Positions 44,289 through 52,912 of a stretch of DNA of 64,000 nucleotides are shown here, piece after piece. The stretch comes from Tardiphaga alba. Lineage in GTDB: Bacteria > Pseudomonadota > Alphaproteobacteria > Rhizobiales > Xanthobacteraceae. The translations under genes were made by a program, and so were the position numbers. Within the stretch, counting starts at the first letter, position 1. The number at the start of each line of letters is the position of its first letter. The stretch covers positions 4,295,001 to 4,359,000 of the forward strand of contig NZ_CP036498.1 in assembly GCF_018279705.1 (NCBI RefSeq), given 5' to 3'. The notes beneath the pieces are model-generated. The model saw nothing but the letters and a program-made list of their open reading frames with translations, made no database searches and had not been told where the DNA came from.

Positions 44289-44406
44289 GCCGTCATTGCG
44301 AGCAGCCACTTGACGACGAAGCAATCCAGGGGGTGTGGGACGAAAGAACTGGATTGCTTCGCCCAAACGAATTGCTACGCAATTCGTCAGGGCTCGCAAT
44401 GACGGC
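44289..44406. repeat. Nested palindromic repeat between fliE and fliQ
   Basis: Outer arms GCCGTCATTGCGAG (44289-44302) and CTCGCAATGACGGC (44393-44406), inner arms CGAAGCAATCCAG (44317-44329) and CTGGATTGCTTCG (44349-44361), and a small hairpin CGAATTGC-TAC-GCAATTCG (44368-44386). All arms pair perfectly. A repeat of this kind (GTCATTGCGAGC...GCAATCCAG) is common in rhizobial intergenic DNA. It sits inside the flagellar gene group and may terminate or process the transcript. Confidence 0.85.
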
Positions 44407-44420
44407 GGAGAGCGCAGCGA

Positions 44421-44744
44421 CTAGATCTGCATCTTCAGAATGTCTTCGTAGGACTGGATGACGCGGTCGCGCACCGACACCAGCGTCGAGACGGCGACGT
44501 CGGTCTCGGCCACCGCGGTGACCACGTCCATCACATTCGCCTTGCCGTTGGCCATCGCGACGGTCTGCGCGTCCGACTTGCGGCCGGCATCCATCACGCT
44601 GCCGAGCGCTTCCTTGAGCACGGCGCCGAATGAGGGACCGGCGGGACCTTCGGCGACCTTGTTGAGACCGCCGACGCCACCGGCGCCGTCCATGATACGG
44701 GCGAGGCTTGCATAGGCGTTCGCGGCGACGTTCGGGGCTGCCAT
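44421..44744 (-). CDS. fliE: Flagellar hook-basal body protein FliE
   Basis: 107 residues. Low-complexity N-terminus, then FGAVLKEALGSVMDAGRKSDAQ and VVTAVAETDVAVSTLVSVRDRVIQSYEDILKMQI, the conserved C-terminus of FliE. It links the MS ring to the rod. It lies 16 bp after flgC, in the order flgB-flgC-fliE. Confidence 0.96.
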   Translation of the reverse strand: MAAPNVAANAYASLARIMDGAGGVGGLNKVAEGPAGPSFGAVLKEALGSVMDAGRKSDAQTVAMANGKANVMDVVTAVAETDVAVSTLVSVRDRVIQSYEDILKMQI

Positions 44745-44760
44745 GATCTATGTGTCCTGT

Positions 44761-45186
44761 TCAGGCCTTGAGGATATCGAGGGTGCGCTGGATCATCCGG
44801 CGCGTGGCGCTGATGATGTTGAGATTGGCTTCGTAGGAGCGCTGGGCTTCCTTCATGTCCGTCATTTCGACCAGCGAATTGACGTTCGGCACTTTCACAT
44901 TGCCGGCCGCGTCGGCCGCGGGATTGCCGGGCTCGTAACGCGTGGGGAAGATCGACATGTCTGGACGCACGCGGCCGAGACCGACGGTGCGCGCATCGAG
45001 CGTGCGGTCGAGTTCGGACGTAAAGGTCGGCACCTTGCGGCGATAGGGATCGCCGCCTGGGGTCTGCGCGGTCGACTGCGCATTCGCGATGTTCTCGGAG
45101 ATAATCCGCATGCGGCCGGCCTGGGCGCGCATGCCCGAGGTCGCAATGCCCATTGATCGTGTGAAGTCGCTGGTGTCGTTGGCCAT
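44761..45186 (-). CDS. flgC: Flagellar proximal rod protein FlgC
   Basis: 141 residues. SMGIATSGMRAQAGRMRIISENIANAQST is the N-terminal rod signature; NVNSLVEMTDMKEAQRSYEANLNII near the end is the C-terminal one. It follows flgB by 22 bp. Confidence 0.97.
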   Translation of the reverse strand: MANDTSDFTRSMGIATSGMRAQAGRMRIISENIANAQSTAQTPGGDPYRRKVPTFTSELDRTLDARTVGLGRVRPDMSIFPTRYEPGNPAADAAGNVKVPNVNSLVEMTDMKEAQRSYEANLNIISATRRMIQRTLDILKA

Positions 45187-45208
45187 GACAGCTCTCCCCT
45201 ATCTCGGC

Positions 45209-45619
45209 TCAGCGCTTGCCGATGGCGGTCTTCAGGAGACCGAGGCTGCGGCTGTAGAGCGAACTTGCCGCGGCGAAGTCCATCTGGTTCGCGGAGACCT
45301 TGAGCATCTCGTCCTCAAGATTCACCGCATTGCCGGCAGGACGCGTCTCGTAGCCGACGCGATTGTTCTGGGCGAAGGTGGCCGATGCACCGGCCGGCGA
45401 GATGTTGACGCCCTGGGCTCGCATCATCGGCAACTGCCCCATGCCGCCACCTGCAGCGGGGCCACCCACTTTGTCGAATTTCGGTTCCACGAGATCCCGC
45501 GGCCGGAATTTTGGCGTATCGGAATTGGCGACATTCTCCGCCAGCACACGCTGACGCTCCTGATGCCACTGCATCTTGGTCCGCAGCGCCGACAACATCG
45601 GCATGTCGCTGATCGCCAT
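45209..45619 (-). CDS. flgB: Flagellar proximal rod protein FlgB
   Basis: 136 residues. It has MQWHQERQRVLAENVANSDTPKFRPRDL, the FlgB form of the rod motif, and the C-terminal NLEDEMLKVSANQMDFAAASSLYSRSLGLLK. It heads flgB-flgC-fliE on the minus strand. A CtrA box 63 bp upstream and a CGGCA-N5-TGCC palindrome 40 bp upstream of the ATG suggest cell-cycle and assembly control. Confidence 0.97.
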   Translation of the reverse strand: MAISDMPMLSALRTKMQWHQERQRVLAENVANSDTPKFRPRDLVEPKFDKVGGPAAGGGMGQLPMMRAQGVNISPAGASATFAQNNRVGYETRPAGNAVNLEDEMLKVSANQMDFAAASSLYSRSLGLLKTAIGKR

Positions 45620-45658
45620 CGGGGCCCCGCTCTGCTCCGGACGGCATGTCCGGCGCTA

Positions 45659-45674
45659 GGCAGAATTTGCCGCC
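45659..45674. promoter_or_regulatory. ftr-like palindrome before flgB (GGCA-N5-TGCC)
   Basis: GGCAGAATTTGCCGCC; read from the flgB strand it is CGGCA-AATTC-TGCC. It matches the element at 62565-62580 before flgI. In Caulobacter FlbD binds ftr elements near flagellar promoters and represses some early genes; a similar role here is inference. Confidence 0.5.
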
Positions 45675-45681
45675 TGTATGG

Positions 45682-45697
45682 TTAATAAGGGGTTAAC
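45682..45697 (-). promoter_or_regulatory. CtrA box upstream of flgB
   Basis: TTAA-TAAGGGG-TTAAC is an exact TTAA-N7-TTAAC CtrA site, 63-78 bp upstream of the flgB start codon. CtrA activates early flagellar genes in alphaproteobacteria. Confidence 0.75.
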
Positions 45698-45995
45698 TTC
45701 CGGCGCAGATGATTACCGAAACGTAAAGGAAATCCCGAAAATACGGGATTATTGCATCGCGCATCGCTTTTTTGCCCGAATTGCTCGATTAACCACAAAA
45801 CTCAGCCAAGGGACGGGGCGGTTAGAAGTCGTTTTGGCTGCGGCGATTCATAGTTTATTATTAACCATCGGCGGGTTCTGCCGGGGGGCGTTAACAGACG
45901 GGGCGTGATTCCCGCGTCGTTCGGCGTGTTCGATCGCATGATCGACAGGCTTCGAACGCGCGAGCGGAGACAGCCACCGTCTGGCTGGGGACTTC
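45698..45995. other. Remainder of flgB/fliO divergent control region
   Basis: About 300 bp without a gene. It holds a 7-bp inverted repeat AATCCCG/CGGGATT (45731-45737/45744-45750) and several AT-rich GTTAA/TTAACC words (near 45792, 45862 and 45891), none with proper CtrA spacing. No clear promoter hexamers for fliO were found. No terminator is needed, since the flanking genes diverge. Confidence 0.5.
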
Positions 45996-47078
45996 ATGAT
46001 GTCATCATCTGTCAATTTCATCCTTGCCTTCGTGTTCGTGCTGGCACTGATCGGCCTCGCGGCCTGGTTGGTGCGCCGGTTCGGCGGCAACCGGATTGGC
46101 GCCAATGCGAGCCGGGGACGGCTGCCGCGCCTGGCGGTGATCGACGCAGCCGCAGTGGATGGCCGCCGCCGGCTCGTCCTGGTCCGTCGCGACAATGTCG
46201 AGCATCTCTTGATGATCGGCGGCCCGTCGGACATCGTGGTGGAGCCCAATATCGTGCGCGCCGTGCCCGGCCGCGAGCGCGACGCCGGCGCACCGCAGCG
46301 CGAGGCACGCGGCCCATCATTCGCCGACACGCCGAGCTGGGCCGACACCAGCGACAGCGCGACCGATCAGGAACCGGCACCGGAGCCCGCGCCGACGCGC
46401 CCTGCCCGCCCGTCCTTCGTCGAGGAGCCGCGCCGCCCGGTCGCCCCGCTGCCCGAGCGCCGTCCTGAACCCGTCATTGCCAGCCTTGCGCCGGAGCCCC
46501 CGGCACGTCCCGAGCCGACCATTCGTCCGGAGCCAACTATCCGCTCAGAACCCATCGTTCGCCCGGAACGTCCCGAACCAGCCCCGGCGCGTCCGCTTCG
46601 CAGCGAAATGCCACGGAGCGAGTCGATGATGCCGCGTCCGATGCGTGCAGACCCGCCGATCCGTACCATGCCGCCAGCTCGGCCGCTGGAACGCGCCAAT
46701 GTCAGTGTCGCGCCGGCCATCACGCCGCCCGCTCCCGTTGCGGCGCCGACGCCGGAACCTGTTGCCGTCACCACGCCATCTACCCCCGCCGCGATCTCGG
46801 CAGCCGACCAGAACCTCGCCGATATGGCGCAGCGCCTCGAAGCCGCCCTGCGCCGCCCGGCCGGCGAGCCCGCGAAGGTGGAAGCCCCCGAGCCGCGTAT
46901 CGGCGCCCCCTCGGTAGCCCCCGATGCGCCTGCCGCAACGCGTCGCTCGCCGGAAGTCTCGATCGCTGCTCCCGCCCGCGCCGAGGCCCCACCGGTCGCA
47001 CCACCCGTGAAGACGGGCTTCGAGAATCTTGAAGACGAGATGGCGTCCCTGCTGGGCCGTCCGAAGTCGTCTTCGTGA
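45996..47078 (+). CDS. fliO: FliO-like flagellar assembly protein with long proline-rich tail
   Basis: 360 residues. One N-terminal transmembrane helix (VNFILAFVFVLALIGLAAWLV), then a FliO-like domain (RLPRLAVIDAAAVDGRRRLVLVRRDNVEHLLMIGGPSDIVVE, about 45-85). The remaining 270 residues are low-complexity Pro/Glu/Arg/Ala repeats (including PEPTIRPEPTIRSEPIVRPE), far longer than the usual FliO. FliO helps FliP complex assembly. Its stop overlaps the GTG of fliP, implying translational coupling. Confidence 0.85.
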   Translation: MMSSSVNFILAFVFVLALIGLAAWLVRRFGGNRIGANASRGRLPRLAVIDAAAVDGRRRLVLVRRDNVEHLLMIGGPSDIVVEPNIVRAVPGRERDAGAPQREARGPSFADTPSWADTSDSATDQEPAPEPAPTRPARPSFVEEPRRPVAPLPERRPEPVIASLAPEPPARPEPTIRPEPTIRSEPIVRPERPEPAPARPLRSEMPRSESMMPRPMRADPPIRTMPPARPLERANVSVAPAITPPAPVAAPTPEPVAVTTPSTPAAISAADQNLADMAQRLEAALRRPAGEPAKVEAPEPRIGAPSVAPDAPAATRRSPEVSIAAPARAEAPPVAPPVKTGFENLEDEMASLLGRPKSSS

Positions 47079-47827
47079 GGCCGGCCAGCCTTCCGCGTAG
47101 AGTAGTTTTCACCTCCGTTCTGATCGCCGCCGGGCTCCTCGCGAGCCCGGCGATGGCGCAGGATATCAGCATCAATCTCGGCGGCGGTGGCGGCGGCGTC
47201 ACCGAGCGCGCTGTGCAGATGATTGCGCTGCTGACGGTGCTGTCGATCGCACCGTCGATCCTGATCATGATGACGTCGTTCACGCGCATCGTGGTCGTGC
47301 TGTCGCTGCTGCGCACGGCGCTCGGCACCGCGACGGCACCACCGAACACGGTGATCGTAGCACTGGCGATGTTCCTCACCGCATTCGTGATGGGACCGGT
47401 GCTGCAGAAGTCCTATGACGACGGCATCAAGCCGCTGATCGCCAACGACATCACTGTCGAGGAAGCGTTGGTCCGTGCCTCCGGACCGCTGCGCACTTTC
47501 ATGCAGAAGAACGTGCGCGAGAAGGACGTGAAGCTGTTCATGGACCTGTCGCGTGAACCGCCCCCGGCGACACCCGACGAACTGTCGCTGCGCATTCTCG
47601 TGCCGGCCTTCATGATCTCCGAACTGAAGCGCGCCTTCGAGATCGGCTTCCTTCTGTTCCTGCCTTTCCTGATCATCGACCTCGTGGTCGCCTCGGTGCT
47701 GATGGCGATGGGCATGATGATGCTGCCGCCGGCGGTGGTGTCACTGCCGTTCAAGCTGATCTTCTTCGTGCTGGTGGATGGCTGGGCGCTGGTCGCCGGA
47801 AGTCTGGTGCAGAGTTACGGGCAGTAG
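47075..47827 (+). CDS. fliP: Flagellar export protein FliP
   Basis: 250 residues, GTG start overlapping the fliO stop by 4 bases. A signal sequence (VVFTSVLIAAGLLASPAMAQ) is followed by FliP helices: IAPSILIMMTSFTRIVVVLSLLRTALGT, PALMFLTAF-like FLTAFVMGPVLQ, and LVPAFMISELKRAFEIGFLLFLPFLIIDLVVASVLMAMGMMML. It forms the core of the export gate. The next gene converges on it 17 bp downstream. Confidence 0.97.
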   Translation: MRPASLPRRVVFTSVLIAAGLLASPAMAQDISINLGGGGGGVTERAVQMIALLTVLSIAPSILIMMTSFTRIVVVLSLLRTALGTATAPPNTVIVALAMFLTAFVMGPVLQKSYDDGIKPLIANDITVEEALVRASGPLRTFMQKNVREKDVKLFMDLSREPPPATPDELSLRILVPAFMISELKRAFEIGFLLFLPFLIIDLVVASVLMAMGMMMLPPAVVSLPFKLIFFVLVDGWALVAGSLVQSYGQ

Positions 47828-47844
47828 CGAGGCTGCCCGCTCTA

Positions 47845-50800
47845 TTACCGCGTCATCTCGATCTTGCGCACCTTCACCACCGGCCGCGTCGGCATCGACG
47901 GGAGTGAGCCGGTCGGATTCATGTCGGCCATGCCCGGCACGGTCGCCTTGGCGCTGCTGTCCGGGAAGCGCTGCTTCATCTCGCGCAGGAAGCCATCGAG
48001 CGTATCCACCGACGCCGCCATCTTCGCAATCGCCGCGAATTCCGAACTGTTGCCGGTGTTCGGCTTGCTGGCCGTGTCGAATGCGATCTTGTCGGCACCC
48101 GTATTCATCAGCGGCGCGTATTTCTCGCGAAACCGCGCCAGACCGAGCGCATCATCGGCGATGGCGTAACCGACGACGGCGCGGATGACGTCGCTCTTCT
48201 CGCTATCGGTCAGCGGCGTGAAGTCGCGCCAGCGATCGCCGTAATAAAGTTCGATCTGTTCGGCCGCCTCGCGCCAGCGCCGCGACGACCAGTAGATGTC
48301 GGAACGCAAGCGCACGGCTTCGCGTCCGGCGACATGCGAAATGATATCGAGCGCAAGTTCGCGCCGGCCGATATCGCTCTGCGCCCTCGCCTCGAGCAAC
48401 AGGCGCTGCTGGCGCAACTCGCCCGATAGATCCGCGATACGCGTCGTGCGCATCGCCGCGATGGCGCGATCCGGCTTGCGCGCCATCAGATAGACCGTCG
48501 CCAGACGTGCCGCGACCTGCGCACGGGCAGCACCTTCGAGACGGTGATCGACCTGATACTGCAACAGCTCGGCGGCCTGATCGAGCAGGTCCACCGCCAC
48601 CAGGCGGTCCGCCAGCCGGCGGATCATTTCGTCACCGCGACGTCCGATCGGCGTCAATTCGCGAAACTCATAGAACATCGCCAGCGCTTCCACCGGCGGT
48701 AGGTTGTCGCCCTTCGGCGACAGATAGACTTCCGAGAACAGCGCCTGTGCGTCGTCCTGCACTTGCCGTGCAGCCTCGCTATTGGCCTGGCGCTCGGTCG
48801 CCGTGCGCGCCGCCATCAGCGATTCCTGGTATCGCCCGAGCTTGGCATACATCTGAGACAGCAGCTGCAGCACGCGAACTTCGATCCCGTCGCCGCGCCA
48901 AGTGATGGCCAGCGTCTCGAATTCCTTCAGCGCGTCCTCGTCGCTGATCTCGTTGCGTTTCTGGCGCAGCAGGATCTCGCGCAGCTTCGCTTCCGATGCC
49001 GACAGGCGATCGACGGAATTCGTCACCTCGCTGTATTTCGACAAAGCGTCCTTCTCGCGCCCGAGCGCTTCATCGAGCCAACCGCTGAGCATGGTCGCTG
49101 CCGGCTTCAGCTCGGGCGTAATCCCCACGACTTCAAGCTCGCTGCCGCGCGCCGATGCACTGGCATAGTCCTTCACTTCGAGCGACGCACGAAGCGCAAG
49201 CATCAAGCCGGCCCGCTGCAGATCGGCCGGCAGCGCGGCCAGCGTGAATTCCGAATTCTTGAAACGCTCGCGTGCCTCGACCCACTTGCCCTGCTTGGCG
49301 AATGCGAATGCCTTCCACAGCTCGGCATCGTAACCCGGCCCCAGCACCGGCTGTGCGATGTCCTTCAAGGTCTGCTCGGGGCGTCCGATCAGCGCGCTCG
49401 CCACGGCATGAACGACAAGCGCCGCCGGGCTCTCCTCACCGACCTTCATGTCAGAGATCGCGAGATCGGCAACGCCCTTGGCTTCGTGATACATGCCGCG
49501 CGCCATGTAGAACTTGGCGAGATCCAGACGCGCATTCGCGACCGAACCGGTATCGGCGGTCGCCGCGGCATCGATCAGCTTGTCGTAGCGATCCTTGAAC
49601 GGGCCTTCCTGATCGATCCGCCACTGGCCAACGTCGAAGATCGGACGGGCGACCGTCGAGGCACGCTGCGGTGCTGCATCCGCCGGCGACAGCGTGAGGC
49701 CACCAGGCTTCGTCAGGATGACCTTGTCGATATTGGCATCGACCGCGACATCGTCCGAATTGGTCTGCACAACAACGCCATGCACGGACTCAAGCAGAGA
49801 GAATTCGACAAAGTCCTGACGGCGAATGAAACCGCGCGCGGGCGGCAGTGCGGTGATCACCGTCAGAAGATCGCCGGCATCGGGATCGGTGATCCGATGC
49901 TTGAGGCCGGGCTTGCTGAGCGGCACCTGCACACTTGCTTTCGACGGATCGGCGATGTTGCGCACGGCCGACAGCGGCTGCGGCTGGACCTGCCGCGTAT
50001 CCGCCAGCGTCAGCACCCATGCCTGTCCGTTGCCGCCGGCATCGTCGGCCGCCAATGAGGCGAGCTGCGGACGATTGAGGCGCATGCGCACCGCCTGCCC
50101 CTTGTCGAGCTTGATCGCATCGGCATCGGCGACGATCGAGCCGCTGTCGCGACGGATCGTGCTGGTATCGATCGGCTTGGTGGAATCCGTGACCAGCCAC
50201 AGCATGTCGCCGCGGCGGAACAGCGCCACCGGCGTCGGCGCCGGAAACGCGAAGGTCATGCGCGTGCCTTCGCTGCTGCGCTTGATCTCGACCGGAATGC
50301 CGGTAGGCGCGGCGACAGCCGGCGATGGCGGAGGCGTAGCCGGTGCAGGCGGTGGCGGCTCCTTCGGTGCAACCGCCACAACGGGCGCGGCAGCCGGCGC
50401 AGCTTCGACAACAGTCACCGCCTCAGGCTTCATGGCCTCAGATTTGGCGGCCTCGACCTTCGGTGCTTCGACCTTTGGCGCTTCGACCGTCGCAACAGGA
50501 GCGATGGCTGGTGCTTCGCCGCGCTTTTCGCCCGCGGTCTCGCGCGCGATCGTCTCGGATGTCGGTGGCTTGATCTCGCTGGCTTTCGCGGGCACAGGTT
50601 CGGCCGGCTTCGGCTCTGGCGCCTTCGGCGTCGCGGGTGGGACCTGTGCGAGCGGCGACGGCTTGTCCGTCTGCTGGAAACCGATGTCTACGATGTAGTT
50701 CTTGTCGTCGCGGAACGATTTTACATCGACATCACCGATCAGGCCGATCTCGACAGCCGTCCGGTTGCCGTCCATCGCCTGCCCGATCGACGCGACATTG

Positions 50801-51507
50801 GCCGGTGCCGAGAGTTTGGCATCGGCGAGATCGAAAACCAGCGCGGCTCCGAAGGTCATCGTCAGGCGCTTGTCGTCCAGCAACGACGAGACGCTCACAT
50901 TGGGCGGCGTTTCGAACATGAAGCGCACGAAAGTCGGCTGCACCGAGGTCCGCACGCGGATCGGCGGCTTCTTCTGCAGGTCGGCCGAAGCGCGCTGCTG
51001 GCGCAAGGCGCGCTCGGCAGCGCGGGCGCGTTCCGACAACTCCTTGACCACATCCTGCGGCAGGCCGGGCGGCGCGCCCTTCCAGCCATCCGGCAGCAGA
51101 TCGATGAACACGCGTTCGCCCGCGGTCATCGAATTCACAGTGACGCGGCGCGACAGCGCGAGGCGGATGGCCGTGCCATCGGGATCGCGACGTGCCGATC
51201 CCACATAGTCCGGCGCGGCATCGGACAGGATTTCGACGGGGACATCGACCGGGCGCTTGAAACGCACGATGACGACCGAGCCCGCCTGGCTCACTTCGGA
51301 TTCGACATCTTCGGCCAGCTTGAGAACGATGCGGGCATAGCCGCCGGAGGTCGAGAGCGCTGCGGTGCCCTTGACGCTCTGGGCAAATGCACTGAGGGAA
51401 AAGCCCGTCGATAGCGTGAGGACCACGGCGACACCGGCGCAGCGCGAAGCCGCCCACGCCCAAGCGCGGGGTCGCGTCCAACATGCAGCGTCCGTCCTGC
51501 GCGGCAT
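47845..51507 (-). CDS. Very large TPR-containing envelope protein in the flagellar cluster
   Basis: 1,220 residues, unusually long. An N-terminal signal-like hydrophobic stretch (GVAVVLTLSTGFSLSAFAQ) is followed by two similar beta-rich parts (about 45-290: GGYARIVLKLAEDVESEV, FIDLLPDGWKG, VRFMFETPPNVSV), reminiscent of AMIN-like domains. A Pro/Ala/Glu/Val linker (about 285-405) comes next. A third beta-rich region (IPVEIKRSSEGTRMTFAFPAPTPVALFRRGDMLWLVTD) precedes a long alpha-helical TPR array (about 620-1150). It probably lies in the periplasm. It is in the fliL-fliM-motE strand group but 191 bp from motE. No characterised homologue recognised; a motor-scaffold role is a guess. Confidence 0.7.
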   Translation of the reverse strand: MPRRTDAACWTRPRAWAWAASRCAGVAVVLTLSTGFSLSAFAQSVKGTAALSTSGGYARIVLKLAEDVESEVSQAGSVVIVRFKRPVDVPVEILSDAAPDYVGSARRDPDGTAIRLALSRRVTVNSMTAGERVFIDLLPDGWKGAPPGLPQDVVKELSERARAAERALRQQRASADLQKKPPIRVRTSVQPTFVRFMFETPPNVSVSSLLDDKRLTMTFGAALVFDLADAKLSAPANVASIGQAMDGNRTAVEIGLIGDVDVKSFRDDKNYIVDIGFQQTDKPSPLAQVPPATPKAPEPKPAEPVPAKASEIKPPTSETIARETAGEKRGEAPAIAPVATVEAPKVEAPKVEAAKSEAMKPEAVTVVEAAPAAAPVVAVAPKEPPPPAPATPPPSPAVAAPTGIPVEIKRSSEGTRMTFAFPAPTPVALFRRGDMLWLVTDSTKPIDTSTIRRDSGSIVADADAIKLDKGQAVRMRLNRPQLASLAADDAGGNGQAWVLTLADTRQVQPQPLSAVRNIADPSKASVQVPLSKPGLKHRITDPDAGDLLTVITALPPARGFIRRQDFVEFSLLESVHGVVVQTNSDDVAVDANIDKVILTKPGGLTLSPADAAPQRASTVARPIFDVGQWRIDQEGPFKDRYDKLIDAAATADTGSVANARLDLAKFYMARGMYHEAKGVADLAISDMKVGEESPAALVVHAVASALIGRPEQTLKDIAQPVLGPGYDAELWKAFAFAKQGKWVEARERFKNSEFTLAALPADLQRAGLMLALRASLEVKDYASASARGSELEVVGITPELKPAATMLSGWLDEALGREKDALSKYSEVTNSVDRLSASEAKLREILLRQKRNEISDEDALKEFETLAITWRGDGIEVRVLQLLSQMYAKLGRYQESLMAARTATERQANSEAARQVQDDAQALFSEVYLSPKGDNLPPVEALAMFYEFRELTPIGRRGDEMIRRLADRLVAVDLLDQAAELLQYQVDHRLEGAARAQVAARLATVYLMARKPDRAIAAMRTTRIADLSGELRQQRLLLEARAQSDIGRRELALDIISHVAGREAVRLRSDIYWSSRRWREAAEQIELYYGDRWRDFTPLTDSEKSDVIRAVVGYAIADDALGLARFREKYAPLMNTGADKIAFDTASKPNTGNSSEFAAIAKMAASVDTLDGFLREMKQRFPDSSAKATVPGMADMNPTGSLPSMPTRPVVKVRKIEMTR

Positions 51508-51650
51508 TCCGAAGAGTCTCTCAGCCCGTTGTACGAGGAACGGCCATTCGTCCGTCTCACGCCAAATCTAGAAGCGGCCCTCTAAGGAGTTGTTAATGAT
51601 TTTCGCAAGATTCAGATTCATCTTCGATGTATCTGGATCTTGCTCCTTAA

Positions 51651-51699
51651 GAGCGTGATCTTGTCCGAAAACCGGACACCACTTTTCGGGATCACGCTT
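51651..51699. repeat. Dispersed GAGCATGATC palindromic repeat, third copy
   Basis: GAGCGTGATC / GATCACGCTT arms with an interior TTGTCCGAAAACCGGACACCACTTTTCGG, closely matching 14200-14250. It ends right at the stop of motE and lies between that gene and the large TPR gene, so it may act as a terminator or attenuator. An AGATTCATCTTCG-like stretch precedes it, as at 14158. Confidence 0.8.
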
Positions 51700-52469
51700 T
51701 AATTACGCACCGGCTGGACCGGCCGGCCTTCGATCTTCGGCAGTTCCGCCGTGGACGGCGTGCGTTCGCCGCCCTGTGCACGGCGCGCGAGCTCCACGGT
51801 AAGCTTTTCCGCGGCCTCCGGCTGCATCAGGCCGAGAATGTCGGACATCTTGCGCGGGGCGATCTGCGAGGCGATCTCGAACAGCACCGGCATTTCCAGG
51901 CGATCGAAGATCTTGGCGGCATCCTTCGGCTTCATGCTTTCATACATGGTGACGATGCCCTTGAAGCGCGCGCTATCTGCCTCGCCCTTCTGTTCGGTCG
52001 CCGTCTTGATGCCGGCCTCGACGCCCTTCAGTTCATCGACCCGGGTCTCGATCCGCTTTTCGGCGGCCTTCAACAGGCTCTCGCGAATCTCGATCTCGCG
52101 GGCGCGCGCATCGAGCTCCTGACGACGCGATTGCAGACGTTCGAGAATGGCGCGTTCGGCGTCGGAGACATGCGGCGCCTGCTCGACGGGGCGCGTATTG
52201 GTCACGGCGATCGCGTCGGGTGCGCCGACTGTGGGCTTGGCGGGATCGGCTTTCTTGTCCGGAACAGAGCCCGTGATATCCGTCTCGACCGGCTTGGGTG
52301 CGCCGGGGAAATTGAACATCTCCTGCGCCCATGACGCTTTCACGGGCTGCGGCTGATATTCAAACACATAGCCGCCATCGATCACCAGGCCGGCGATCTT
52401 GAGGATCGCCAGCCCGAGGACCGCAACGAGAACGACAGGAAGGATACGGATATCGCGAAAAGCCTTCAT
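51699..52469 (-). CDS. motE: MotE-like flagellar motility protein (MgtE N-domain)
   Basis: 256 residues. One N-terminal transmembrane helix (ILPVVLVAVLGLAILKIAGLVI), a proline-rich linker, a coiled coil (ERLQSRRQELDARAREIEIRESLLKAAEKRIETR) and a C-terminal MgtE_N-like domain (YESMKPKDAAKIFDRLEMPVLFEIASQIAPRKMSDILGLM). This is the layout of MotE, the periplasmic chaperone of MotC in rhizobia. It overlaps the DUF6468 gene by 4 bases. Confidence 0.9.
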   Translation of the reverse strand: MKAFRDIRILPVVLVAVLGLAILKIAGLVIDGGYVFEYQPQPVKASWAQEMFNFPGAPKPVETDITGSVPDKKADPAKPTVGAPDAIAVTNTRPVEQAPHVSDAERAILERLQSRRQELDARAREIEIRESLLKAAEKRIETRVDELKGVEAGIKTATEQKGEADSARFKGIVTMYESMKPKDAAKIFDRLEMPVLFEIASQIAPRKMSDILGLMQPEAAEKLTVELARRAQGGERTPSTAELPKIEGRPVQPVRN

Positions 52470-52912
52470 GCAGCGATGCCGTCAGGCCTCCGTCGCTCGA
52501 CAAATGCCTGCGCCGCGGCGGCATTGGCACGCGCCGACGTGGCACGTGGAGCCGGCGCTTCGGGCTCAGCCTGCGCCACGAGCGGGCGCGCAGCGATGGC
52601 AATCTTCGATATCCGGCGCACCACGTGATCGCCTTCGGCGAGCTGCGCCTTGAGCTGATCGGCGAGTGCCGTGGCGGCATTGATCTGCGCGCCGAGATTC
52701 TCGTTGACGTCGCGCACCGTATGCTTGAGGCCGCCGATCGCACGTTCGGCGATCTCGGTCACGGTGATCAGCTCGCCGATGGTCGCCTTCAGCGACTGCT
52801 CATCGGCCTTAAGCTTCTTCAGCCGCTTGTTGAGCAGCATGCAATAGGCGATGGTCAGAACCAGCAGGACGGCAACCAGGCCTTCGATCACGATTCCCAG
52901 TGAGTGACTCAT
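52466..52912 (-). CDS. DUF6468 membrane-anchored protein of the flagellar operon
   Basis: 148 residues. One N-terminal transmembrane helix (IVIEGLVAVLLVLTIAYCMLL), then a coiled coil (LKKLKADEQSLKATIGELITVTEIAERAIGGLKHTVRDVNENLG) and an Ala/Pro tail. This is the DUF6468 pattern found between fliM and motE genes in alphaproteobacteria. It overlaps fliM and motE by 4 bases each, so it is tightly coupled to motor assembly. Exact function unknown. Confidence 0.88.
   Translation of the reverse strand: MSHSLGIVIEGLVAVLLVLTIAYCMLLNKRLKKLKADEQSLKATIGELITVTEIAERAIGGLKHTVRDVNENLGAQINAATALADQLKAQLAEGDHVVRRISKIAIAARPLVAQAEPEAPAPRATSARANAAAAQAFVERRRPDGIAA

Noticed and set aside
45848..45868. Additional CtrA box before fliO (TTTATTATTAACC)
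   Set aside because: Only one good half-site; the partner at the required 7-base spacing (ATAG) mismatches at two positions.
48763..50058. 431-codon plus-strand frame opposite the TPR gene
   Set aside because: No domain logic, arginine/leucine/glycine-rich shadow of the TPR frame.
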